Assembly: GCA_051953655.1 (NCBI GenBank) | Contig: JBQCIO010000065.1 | Span: 1-5,365, forward strand | DNA length: 5,365 nucleotides | Direction of reading: 5' to 3' | Origin: JBQCHF01 sp051953655 | GTDB lineage: Bacteria > Actinomycetota > Actinomycetes > Motilibacterales > Motilibacteraceae | Shown: piece by piece, positions 1 to 5,194 of the stretch | Layout of the letters: each line of letters begins with the position of its first letter | Position numbering within the stretch: the first letter of the stretch is position 1 | The notes under the pieces: model-generated | The model's database searches: none | What the model was told of the DNA's origin: nothing | Seen by the model: only the letters and a program-made list of their open reading frames with translations | Made by a program: the position numbers and the translations under genes

Positions 1-1010
1 GGCTGTCCGCCGTCTACTTCGGCGGTTCGCTGCTGGCCACCTCGCGGGGTCTGGACCCGCGGGCCCCGCTCGACTCGCTGCTCACCGGCGGGGTCGCCTC
101 CGTCATGGCCGCACTGGCGGCGCTGTCCCTGCGCTACCGGCGCCGGATGGGCGCGGCGGTGCACACCGCCGCCGGTGTCACCGGCCTGGTGGCGCTCTCG
201 CTGTGCCTGCTGCGGGTGGCCACCGACCCGGACCCGCTGCAGTCGGTCAACCTGCTGCTCTTCCTCATGGCGCTGGGCGTCTTCCTGCTCTCCACCGGCT
301 GGTACGCGGTGCTCGTCGCGCTCGCCTGGGCCGGCTGGGTGTGGGTGGCGCTGTCCCGCGGCGGCCCGGCGTACGGCGTGCTGGGCTATGCGATGGTCTC
401 GGCCACCCTGCTGTCCGCGGTGGCCTTCACCGCCCGCCGGCGGATGGTGGTGCGGCTCGAGCTCGCCCGCGCGAGGCACGAGCGGGCCGCGCTGGTCGAC
501 GCGCTCACCGGGGTGCGCAACCGGCGCGGGCTGGAGGCCGCGGCGCCCGCGCTGCTGCGCCGCGCGGCGCAGGGCGAGGACGCCGGGCACGGCGAGGTGA
601 CCGTCCTCGTGGTCGACATCGACGACATGAAGGGGATCAACGACACGTGGGGCCACGCCGCCGGCGACGCCGCGGTCCTCGGCGCCGCGCAGGTGCTGTG
701 CCGTGGGGTGCGCCGGACCGACGTGGTGGCCCGCACCGGCGGCGACGAGTTCGTCGTCCTCGTCGAGGGTGGTTCCGCCCCCGCGGTGGCCGACCGGGTG
801 CGCCACGAGCTGGACCGCTTCGTCGCCGAGGTGGACCAGCCCTTCCGGCTGGAGCTCTCGGTCGGCGCGGTCACCCTGCCGGCCGGCGCCGGGCTGCACG
901 GCCTGCACGGGCTGCTCGCGGCCGCCGACGTCGCGATGTACCAGACCAAGGCGCGCCGCCGGGCGGCCCGCGAGCGCGAGGCGCTGGCCGGCACGGGCAC
1001 GTCGGAGTGA
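1..1010 (+). CDS. Membrane-bound diguanylate cyclase (GGDEF), 5' end outside window
   Basis: Predicted to make cyclic di-GMP from two GTP at the cytoplasmic face of the membrane. The frame is open from base 3 with no stop. The ATG at 105 falls inside a hydrophobic helix that begins near 78, so the true start lies left of the window. About five hydrophobic segments follow (roughly 78-131, 150-218, 246-296, 303-353, 375-434), then a short charged linker and a GGDEF domain from about 489 to 970. Visible motifs are DALTGVRNRRG at the domain start, DIDDMKGINDTWGH with its metal-binding Asp at 615, and an intact GGDEF active site at 738-752. An RRTD sequence at 711-722, exactly five residues before GGDEF, matches the RxxD product-inhibition site, so both activity and feedback are expected. 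The usual Phe of DxDxFK is Met here. No EAL domain follows. The membrane part is not a sensor family I can name. The call is firm for the catalytic domain. Confidence 0.93.
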   Translation, partial: LSAVYFGGSLLATSRGLDPRAPLDSLLTGGVASVMAALAALSLRYRRRMGAAVHTAAGVTGLVALSLCLLRVATDPDPLQSVNLLLFLMALGVFLLSTGWYAVLVALAWAGWVWVALSRGGPAYGVLGYAMVSATLLSAVAFTARRRMVVRLELARARHERAALVDALTGVRNRRGLEAAAPALLRRAAQGEDAGHGEVTVLVVDIDDMKGINDTWGHAAGDAAVLGAAQVLCRGVRRTDVVARTGGDEFVVLVEGGSAPAVADRVRHELDRFVAEVDQPFRLELSVGAVTLPAGAGLHGLHGLLAAADVAMYQTKARRRAAREREALAGTGTSE

Positions 1011-1048
1011 CCGGGTCGGCCGGCGCCGGACGGCCGCGCGGATCCGGC

Positions 1049-1052
1049 AGGA
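1049..1052 (+). promoter_or_regulatory. Ribosome binding site of hisI
   Basis: AGGA lies 7 nt before the GTG at 1060. This supports the GTG start, because no other start codon is available in frame before the conserved core of HisI. An ATG at 1052 is out of frame. Confidence 0.5.
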
Positions 1053-1059
1053 TGGGCCG

Positions 1060-1467
1060 GTGAGCACGCCCAGCCCCCAGAGCACCCAGAGCACCCAGGG
1101 CCCGTCCGCCCTCGACCCGGCGATCGCCGCGCTGCTCAAGCGTGACGAGCAGGGCCTGTTCCCGGCGGTCGCGCAGCAGTGGGACAGCGGCGAGGTGCTC
1201 ATGGTCGGCTGGATGGACGACGAGGCGCTGCACCGCACCCTCACCACCGGCCGGGCCACCTACTGGAGCCGCAGCCGCCAGGAGTACTGGGTCAAGGGCG
1301 GCACCAGCGGGCACGTGCAGCACGTGCGGGGGGTCCGGCTGGACTGCGACGGCGACACCGTGCTGGTGCAGGTGGACCAGGTGGGTGCGGCCTGCCACAC
1401 GGGAGACCGCACCTGCTTCGACGCGCGCGAGCTGCCGGTGGTGGGCGCGGGACCCTCCGAGTCCTAG
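1060..1467 (+). CDS. hisI: Phosphoribosyl-AMP cyclohydrolase HisI
   Basis: Cytoplasmic enzyme of histidine synthesis that hydrolyses the adenine ring of phosphoribosyl-AMP to give ProFAR. It is 135 residues long from a GTG start and is the stand-alone form, without the HisE domain fused to it in enterobacteria. Family signatures are all present: MVGWMDDEAL at 48-57, YWSRSRQEYWVKGGTSGH at 68-85, DCDGD at 95-99 and ACHTGDRTCF at 111-120. By family knowledge the three Asp residues of DCDGD bind magnesium, and Cys96, Cys112 and Cys119 form the shared zinc site of the dimer. The first 16 residues are a Ser/Gln/Thr stretch outside the usual core, encoded partly by a 9-bp tandem repeat. It begins 49 bp after the cyclase stop on the same strand, so co-transcription is possible, but it normally belongs with his genes. 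A strong inverted repeat follows 57 bp after the stop. Confidence 0.96.
   Translation: MSTPSPQSTQSTQGPSALDPAIAALLKRDEQGLFPAVAQQWDSGEVLMVGWMDDEALHRTLTTGRATYWSRSRQEYWVKGGTSGHVQHVRGVRLDCDGDTVLVQVDQVGAACHTGDRTCFDARELPVVGAGPSES
1078..1098 (+). repeat. 9-bp tandem repeat in the 5' end of hisI
   Basis: CAGAGCACC occurs at 1078-1086 and again at 1087-1095, followed by a partial third copy (CAG). It encodes the QSTQSTQ stretch in the non-conserved N-terminus of HisI. Length change here would be in frame and probably harmless to the enzyme core. Confidence 0.7.
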
Positions 1468-1721
1468 GGCCTCCTCAGGCGCCCACCCGGTATCCCCGAG
1501 GGCTTCGGGCATGCGATCCGGATGCGTGAGGGGACCGCCTGACCGGCTACTTGGCGGGTGAGGGGTCCCCTCACGCACTGCCCGACCGCCGCCCGGCCGC
1601 CGAACACGCGCCGCGCCCTGCTCCTGCCGTCACCAGCGCCGTCGACCGTGCCCGTGCCGGACCGCCGGCGGCCGAGCAGGACGCGACGCCTACGAGACGG
1701 GCGCCCGGTACCGCGGCTGGC
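1468..1721. other. Convergent intergenic region between hisI and the RDD gene
   Basis: These 254 bp separate the stops of two genes that face each other. I see no credible gene here on either strand. Besides the large inverted repeat listed separately, there is a small hairpin 28 nt after the hisI stop (CCCGA 1495-1499 with TCGGG 1505-1509, 5-nt loop). Two short palindromes overlap just past the RDD stop (CGGGCGCCCG 1698-1707 and CGGTACCG 1706-1713). The small ones are within what chance gives at this GC content. Confidence 0.6.
1524..1576. terminator. Large inverted repeat, candidate terminator of hisI (possibly bidirectional)
   Basis: GCGTGAGGGGACC at 1524-1536 is perfectly complementary to GGTCCCCTCACGC at 1564-1576, a 13-bp stem with a 27-nt loop. 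The loop side carries another copy of GTGAGGGG at 1558-1565, so the right arm can also fold back on this nearer copy (8 bp around a single base, sterically tight as RNA). CCGCC 1535-1539 could pair with GGCGG 1553-1557 to extend an alternative stem. There is no T-tract on either side, as is common for actinobacterial hairpin terminators. Its position between converging genes suggests termination, mainly of hisI. A protein-binding palindrome is the alternative. Confidence 0.55.
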
Positions 1722-2396
1722 TCAGACCTTCACGACGTACGTGCTCATGATCTTGTCGGCGAAGGTCTGCCGCTTGGCGTCCCAGAGCGGCCAGAGGTAG
1801 CCCAGGTAGCACGGGATGCCGTCGACGATGTGCGCCAGCTGGCGCACGAAGGTGAGCCCCGGCCCGATCGGCTGGCCGGTGGCGGCGCCGACCAGGCGGA
1901 TGCCCAGGACGCCCTTGCCGATGCTCTGACCGGTCTTGCCCTGCCGGATGACCTGGTTCCAGATCGCCAGCCCGATGCCGACGACGTAGAGGACCACGCC
2001 GAGGAAGACGCCGGCCCCGCTGGCGCTGGTGGTGGTGAACCCGGTGGTGGGGTCGGTGGAGGTGGACGTCGTGGCGCCCACCAGCACCGCGGCGATGATG
2101 AAGGGCACCGCGACGACGAGGGCGTCGACCAGATAGGCACCGACCCGCGAGCCCCAGCCTGCGAACGGCGGGACGGCCCCGACCGGTGCCCCGTAGCCGG
2201 CGCCGGGAGCGCCGAACTGGCCGTAGCCGGGCTGGCCGAACGCGGGCTGCCCGTAGCCGGGCTGCCCGTACCCCGGCTGCCCGTAGGTGGGCTGCCCGTA
2301 GCCGGGCTGCCCGTACCCCGGCTGCTGGCCGGCGAAGTAGCCGCCGTCACCACCCTGGCCGTACCCCTGGCCGTAGGGCTGCGTCGGCTCGGTCAT
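1722..2396 (-). CDS. RDD-family membrane protein with GYGQP-repeat N-terminal tail
   Basis: Predicted 224-residue membrane protein. Residues 1-78 are a Gly/Tyr/Gln/Pro-rich tail with about seven GYGQP-type pentapeptides (about 26-61). The RDD domain follows: FAGWGSRVGAYLVDALV at 78-94 carries the conserved Arg84 and Asp91. Two hydrophobic segments (about 86-108 and 127-147) flank a Ser/Thr-rich loop. The GKTGQSIGKGVLGIRLV motif is at 153-169, and the ending WDAKRQTFADKIMSTYVV holds the third signature Asp214. RDD proteins are poorly understood; some are tied to ion or sodium transport, so no substrate can be assigned. I chose the ATG at 2394-2396 because an AGGGGG ribosome site sits about 4 nt before it; upstream in-frame codons give only Arg-rich sequence. 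It lies downstream of another tail-bearing membrane gene on the same strand, with a strong hairpin between them. Confidence 0.88.
   Translation of the reverse strand: MTEPTQPYGQGYGQGGDGGYFAGQQPGYGQPGYGQPTYGQPGYGQPGYGQPAFGQPGYGQFGAPGAGYGAPVGAVPPFAGWGSRVGAYLVDALVVAVPFIIAAVLVGATTSTSTDPTTGFTTTSASGAGVFLGVVLYVVGIGLAIWNQVIRQGKTGQSIGKGVLGIRLVGAATGQPIGPGLTFVRQLAHIVDGIPCYLGYLWPLWDAKRQTFADKIMSTYVVKV
2221..2325 (-). repeat. Seven 15-bp tandem repeats encoding QPGYG units
   Basis: Seven consecutive 15-bp units start at 2221, 2236, 2251, 2266, 2281, 2296 and 2311. The commonest form on the + strand is CCGTAGCCGGGCTGC. The 30 bp at 2251-2280 are repeated exactly at 2296-2325, giving a 45-bp higher-order period and pointing to a recent internal duplication. 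The unit is a multiple of three, so copy-number change keeps the RDD gene in frame and only alters tail length. Confidence 0.9.
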
Positions 2397-2400
2397 CGAT

Positions 2401-2406
2401 CCCCCT
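2401..2406 (-). promoter_or_regulatory. Ribosome binding site of the RDD gene
   Basis: On the minus strand AGGGGG precedes the ATG by 4 nt (ATCG spacer). This decides the start at 2396 over the longer open frame that extends to 2486. Confidence 0.55.
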
Positions 2407-2465
2407 GGTCCTCTCGCTTCCGGCCGGTGCCGGCGTCGAGGCCGGAAACTACCGGCAACGCGGGG

Positions 2466-2496
2466 CCGGCGAGCCTGAGGAGGCACGACTCGCCGG
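2466..2496. repeat. 8-bp inverted repeat upstream of the RDD gene
   Basis: CCGGCGAG at 2466-2473 is perfectly complementary to CTCGCCGG at 2489-2496, with a 15-nt spacer. It lies 70-100 bp before the RDD start, so it could be an operator or a hairpin in the RNA leader. At this base composition an 8-bp GC-rich match is not rare. Confidence 0.4.
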
Positions 2497-2522
2497 GGAG
2501 ACCACCCGGCCGGAGCACAGGT

Positions 2523-2576
2523 CGCACGGGGGCCGCACCCCTCGGCATCGATACGGACGGGTGCGGCACCCGTGCG
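2523..2576 (-). terminator. 18-bp inverted repeat, candidate terminator of the polyproline membrane gene
   Basis: CGCACGGGGGCCGCACCC at 2523-2540 pairs with GGGTGCGGCACCCGTGCG at 2559-2576 at 17 of 18 positions (the one mismatch is 2531 with 2568), around an 18-nt loop. It begins 13 nt after the stop codon of the minus-strand gene at 2590, the expected place for a hairpin terminator. It has no T-tract on its downstream side. A nested 7-bp hairpin (ACGGGTG 2557-2563 with CACCCGT 2567-2573) competes with the right arm. It would separate transcription of the two membrane genes. Confidence 0.65.
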
Positions 2577-2589
2577 GGGGAGCTCGTCG

Positions 2590-3429
2590 TCAGGCGGTGG
2601 CCACGACCCCGCCGGACAGGCTGCGCCAGGCGTGCGCGACCGCGAGCGCGGTGATGCCGTACGTGAACAGCAGGCCCACCCCGCACAGCAGCGCGCCGAC
2701 GATGTTGATGCCGACCAGCCCGAGCAGCAGCACGACCACCTCGCCCGGCGCCGAGCGCACCAGCTCCACCGACCGGCGCAGCGCCGTGCCGACGTCGGTG
2801 GAGGCGCCGTCGGCCACGACGTAGGGGGCGAACAGCAGGAAGAAGATCGCCACGAAGCCGGGGATGATGCACAGCACGAAGCCGACCGCGGTGACGACCC
2901 CGACGACGATGGCGGTGATCGCGTAGGGCCCGAGGTCGCGGGTGTCGAACAGGTTCTCCACCTTGGGCGTGCGCCCGTCGCAGACGGCCAGCGCGGCGCG
3001 GATGACGCCGAGGGCGAGCACCAGGGACAGCGCGAACCCGATCACCGAGAAGACGATGTCGACGACCACGTTGTGCGAGCCGCGGGTGATGAACCCGAAG
3101 ACGAGCTGCACGGCCAGCACGACCACGGTGATGAGCAGCAGCGGGCCGAGGTTGCGCCAGTAGGTCGTCCACGCCCACGAGATCGACCGGCCGGCGCTGA
3201 ACGGCTGCGGGGCGCCGGGAGCCGGTGCTCCGTACCCGTAGCCGCCGGCGGGCGGGGGCGGCGGCGGGTAGCCGTAGCCGCCGGGCGGCGGCGGTGGTGG
3301 CGGCGGGGTCTGGCCGTAGCCGCCGTACGGCGGGGGCGGCGGCGCCTGCCAGCCCTGGTCCCCGTCCTCGCGGCCAGGCTGCCCCTGCTGCCCCGGTTCG
3401 TCCGGTGGTGGTGGCACGTTCCCCGACAT
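2590..3429 (-). CDS. Multi-pass membrane protein with polyproline N-terminal tail
   Basis: I do not recognise a named function. The 279-residue product has a disordered N-terminus of about 80 residues rich in Pro, Gly, Tyr and Gln. It contains proline runs of 4, 5, 8 and 6 residues (6-9, 30-34, 42-49, 55-60) broken by GGYGYG-type spacers. After RSISWAWTTYWRN (81-93) come about six hydrophobic segments (roughly 95-114, 123-145, 168-187, 190-207, 231-249, 250-267). Between them are the polar loops VCDGRTPKVENLFDTRDL (149-166) and a loop with TDVGTALRRSVELVRSAPGE (211-230). There is no signal peptide, so the tail is probably cytoplasmic. This architecture is typical of uncharacterised actinobacterial integral membrane proteins. 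The start is supported by GGGAGGGG about 4 nt before the ATG. It is transcribed away from trpE and shares the Tyr/Gly/Gln tail style of its RDD neighbour. Confidence 0.85.
   Translation of the reverse strand: MSGNVPPPPDEPGQQGQPGREDGDQGWQAPPPPPYGGYGQTPPPPPPPPGGYGYPPPPPPAGGYGYGAPAPGAPQPFSAGRSISWAWTTYWRNLGPLLLITVVVLAVQLVFGFITRGSHNVVVDIVFSVIGFALSLVLALGVIRAALAVCDGRTPKVENLFDTRDLGPYAITAIVVGVVTAVGFVLCIIPGFVAIFFLLFAPYVVADGASTDVGTALRRSVELVRSAPGEVVVLLLGLVGINIVGALLCGVGLLFTYGITALAVAHAWRSLSGGVVATA
3225..3345 (-). repeat. Imperfect repeats encoding Pro-run / GGYGYG tail
   Basis: Three imperfect copies of a proline run followed by a Gly/Tyr spacer, recognisable on the + strand by recurring GCCGTAGCCGCC and GGCGGCGG blocks. 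They encode residues 29-68 of the polyproline membrane protein, including eight consecutive Pro codons at 3283-3306. Confidence 0.6.
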
Positions 3430-3604
3430 CGGTCCCCTCCCGGGTCACTGGTGGTCACCGACGCTACCGAGGCGGCACCCCCGCGCGGAGCGAGTTCCGG
3501 AGGTGTCGTCGCCGGCGTGGCGCGGGGCGCCGACCCCGTGCCGGGCAGCCCCCGGGGCCGACGCCGGGCGGGCCGGGGCTCGGCCGTGCGGGAGGATGTG
3601 GCCC
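3430..3604. other. Divergent promoter region between the membrane gene and trpE
   Basis: These 175 bp must carry promoters for both directions. No canonical -35/-10 pair is clear. TAGCGT on the minus strand (3461-3466) could be a -10 for the membrane gene, giving a leader of roughly 25 nt, but its -35 is poor. GGTCAC is repeated at 3443-3448 and 3453-3458, exactly 10 bp apart. A GC-rich stem (GGCCGA 3556-3561 with TCGGCC 3580-3585) lies just before the trpE ribosome site. No short leader ORF with a run of Trp codons is present. Confidence 0.45.
3591..3595 (+). promoter_or_regulatory. Ribosome binding site of trpE
   Basis: GGAGG lies 9 nt before the ATG at 3605 and directly abuts the in-frame ATG at 3596. 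The spacing therefore favours 3605 as the start and excludes 3596. An upstream in-frame GTG at 3503 has no separate ribosome site and would add a low-complexity stretch foreign to TrpE. Confidence 0.6.
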
Positions 3605-5194
3605 ATGGCGCCCACCTCGCCCAGCAGGCTGACCGACTCGGCCACGGACGCGCCCACCGCGCTGTCCGACGGGCCGCTCGCCCCCGGCACCACGGCGCCG
3701 GACCTGGAGACCTTCCGCGCGCTGGCCCGCGACCGCCGGGTGATCCCGGTGGTGCGGCGCCTGCTGGCCGACGCCGAGACCCCGGTCGGGGTCTACCGCA
3801 AGCTCGCCGGCGACCGCCCGGGCACCTTCCTGCTCGAGTCGGCCGAGCACGGCGGGGTGTGGTCGCGCTGGTCCTTCATCGGCGCGCGCTGCGCGGCCAC
3901 CCTCACCGAGCAGGACGGCCAGGCGGTCTGGCAGGGCACGCCCCCGGTGGGCCTGCCCGCGGGCGGCGACCCGCTGGCCGCGCTGCGCGCCACGCTCGAG
4001 GCGCTGCGCACCCCGCACCTGGCCGGGCTGCCCCCGCTCACCGGCGGCCTGGTCGGCATGCTCTCCTACGACGCCGTCCGCCGGCTCGAGCGGCTGCCGG
4101 ACCTCAACCCCGACGAGCTGCACGTGCCCGAGCTGGCCTTCATGCTCGTCACCGACCTCGCCGTGCTGGACCACACCGACGGCACCGTGCTGCTCATCGC
4201 CAACGCGGTGAACTGGGACGCCACCGACGAGCGGGTGGACGAGGCGTGGGCCGACGCCGTGGCCCGGCTGGACCGGATGACCGCCGAGCTCGCCACCCCC
4301 GCGCCGCCCAGCGTCGCGGTCTTCGACCCCGCGGCCGAGCCCGCGCCGGTGTCCCGCACGGGCCGGCCGGAGTTCCTCGCCGCGGTGGAGAAGGCCAAGG
4401 AGGAGATCCGCGCCGGCGAGGCCTTCCAGGTGGTGGTCAGCCAGCGCTTCGAGCTGCCCTGCCCGGCCGATGCCCTGGACGTCTACCGGGTCCTGCGGGT
4501 GACCAACCCCAGCCCCTACATGTACCTGCTGCGCTTCGACGGCTTCGACGTCGTCGGCTCCAGCCCGGAGGCGCTGGTGAAGGTCGAGGGCGGGCGGGCG
4601 ATGACCCACCCGATCGCCGGCACGCGGTGGCGGGGGGCGACGCCGGAGGAGGACGCCCGGCTGGCCGAGGAGCTGCTCGCCGACGAGAAGGAGCGCGCCG
4701 AGCACCTCATGCTCGTCGACCTCGGCCGTAACGACCTCGGCCGGGTGTGCGCCCCGGGGACGGTGGAGGTCGTCGACTTCATGACGGTCCGCCGCTACAG
4801 CCACGTGATGCACATCGAGTCGACGGTGGTCGGGGAGGTGGCCGAGGGCCGCAACGCCTTCGACGTCCTCACCGCGTGCTTCCCGGCCGGCACCCTGTCC
4901 GGCGCACCCAAGCCCCGCGCCATGGAGATCATCGAGGAGCTCGAGCCGGCCCGGCGCGGGCTCTACGGCGGCGTCGTCGGCTACCTCGACCTCGCCGGCG
5001 ACGGCGACGCCGCCATCGCCATCCGCACCGCGCTGCTGCGCGACGGCACCGCCTACGTGCAGGCCGGCGGCGGCGTCGTGGCCGACTCGGACCCCGCGGC
5101 CGAGGAGCAGGAGAGCCGGAACAAGGCCGCGGCGGTGCTGCGGGCGGTGGCGGTCGCCGCCACCCTCGCCCAGCCCGCCGCGTCGCAGCCATGA
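3605..5194 (+). CDS. trpE: Anthranilate synthase component I
   Basis: Large subunit of anthranilate synthase. It converts chorismate to anthranilate in the first committed step of tryptophan synthesis, using ammonia from the TrpG glutamine amidotransferase, which is not in the window. It is 529 residues, slightly longer than usual because of a variable N-terminus of about 30 residues. The regulatory N-domain contains LLES at 76-79, and NPSPYM is at 301-306; both build the tryptophan feedback site in characterised TrpE, so end-product inhibition should be intact. Catalytic-domain signatures are PIAGTRWRG 336-344, DEKERAEHLMLVDLGRNDL 360-378, YSHVMHIES 398-406, AGTLSGAPKPRAMEII 428-443, YGGVVGY 454-460 and QAGGGVVADSDP 486-497. 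These distinguish TrpE from PabB reasonably well, and the following gene settles it. It is the first gene of a + strand operon, with the next gene overlapping its stop by 4 bp. Confidence 0.97.
   Translation: MAPTSPSRLTDSATDAPTALSDGPLAPGTTAPDLETFRALARDRRVIPVVRRLLADAETPVGVYRKLAGDRPGTFLLESAEHGGVWSRWSFIGARCAATLTEQDGQAVWQGTPPVGLPAGGDPLAALRATLEALRTPHLAGLPPLTGGLVGMLSYDAVRRLERLPDLNPDELHVPELAFMLVTDLAVLDHTDGTVLLIANAVNWDATDERVDEAWADAVARLDRMTAELATPAPPSVAVFDPAAEPAPVSRTGRPEFLAAVEKAKEEIRAGEAFQVVVSQRFELPCPADALDVYRVLRVTNPSPYMYLLRFDGFDVVGSSPEALVKVEGGRAMTHPIAGTRWRGATPEEDARLAEELLADEKERAEHLMLVDLGRNDLGRVCAPGTVEVVDFMTVRRYSHVMHIESTVVGEVAEGRNAFDVLTACFPAGTLSGAPKPRAMEIIEELEPARRGLYGGVVGYLDLAGDGDAAIAIRTALLRDGTAYVQAGGGVVADSDPAAEEQESRNKAAAVLRAVAVAATLAQPAASQP

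Larger units (their letters stand above)
2397..2589. other. Intergenic leader region between the two minus-strand membrane genes
   Basis: These 193 bp hold no credible gene. Three inverted repeats are visible: the large one at 2523-2576 (listed as a terminator), an 8-bp perfect one at 2466-2496, and a small one at 2441-2456 (GCCGG, 6-nt spacer, CCGGC). The AT-richest stretch, around 2445-2451 (TAGTTT on the minus strand), is the best place for a -10 element of the RDD gene, but no convincing -35 partner was found. Confidence 0.5.

Noticed and set aside
105..1010. ATG at 105 as the start of the diguanylate cyclase
   Set aside because: The frame is open to the left edge and the ATG lies within a hydrophobic helix that begins upstream, so the gene is truncated by the window instead.
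1020..1029. CCGGCGCCGG palindrome between the cyclase gene and hisI as a terminator
   Set aside because: It is a 10-bp self-complementary GC block with no loop, common by chance here, and too short to call.
2221..2325. CRISPR-like array
   Set aside because: The repeats are contiguous 15-bp units without spacers, in frame inside a coding gene.
2397..2486. Longer N-terminus for the RDD protein from an upstream start at 2486
   Set aside because: It would add 30 Arg/Pro-rich residues with no family likeness, while the internal ATG has a good ribosome site.
1551..2654. + strand open frame (367 codons) opposite the RDD gene
   Set aside because: It is the shadow of the repeat-bearing RDD gene; its apparent repeats (GLPVAGLPVP) are the complement of the GYGQP units.
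3503..3604. Upstream GTG start or separate leader peptide for trpE
   Set aside because: The GTG at 3503 has no spaced ribosome site. The added residues are low-complexity with isolated single Trp codons, so neither an N-terminal extension nor an attenuation peptide is convincing.
2572..4731. Very long + strand open frame (719 codons) spanning the membrane gene and trpE
   Set aside because: It is antisense to one well-supported gene and out of frame with trpE, and its translation is Arg/Gly/His/Asp-rich with no domain. Long chance frames are expected at this GC content.
3464..4813. Long minus-strand open frame (449 codons) opposite trpE
   Set aside because: It lies antisense to a clear trpE, has a biased His/Gly/Arg composition and no recognisable motif.
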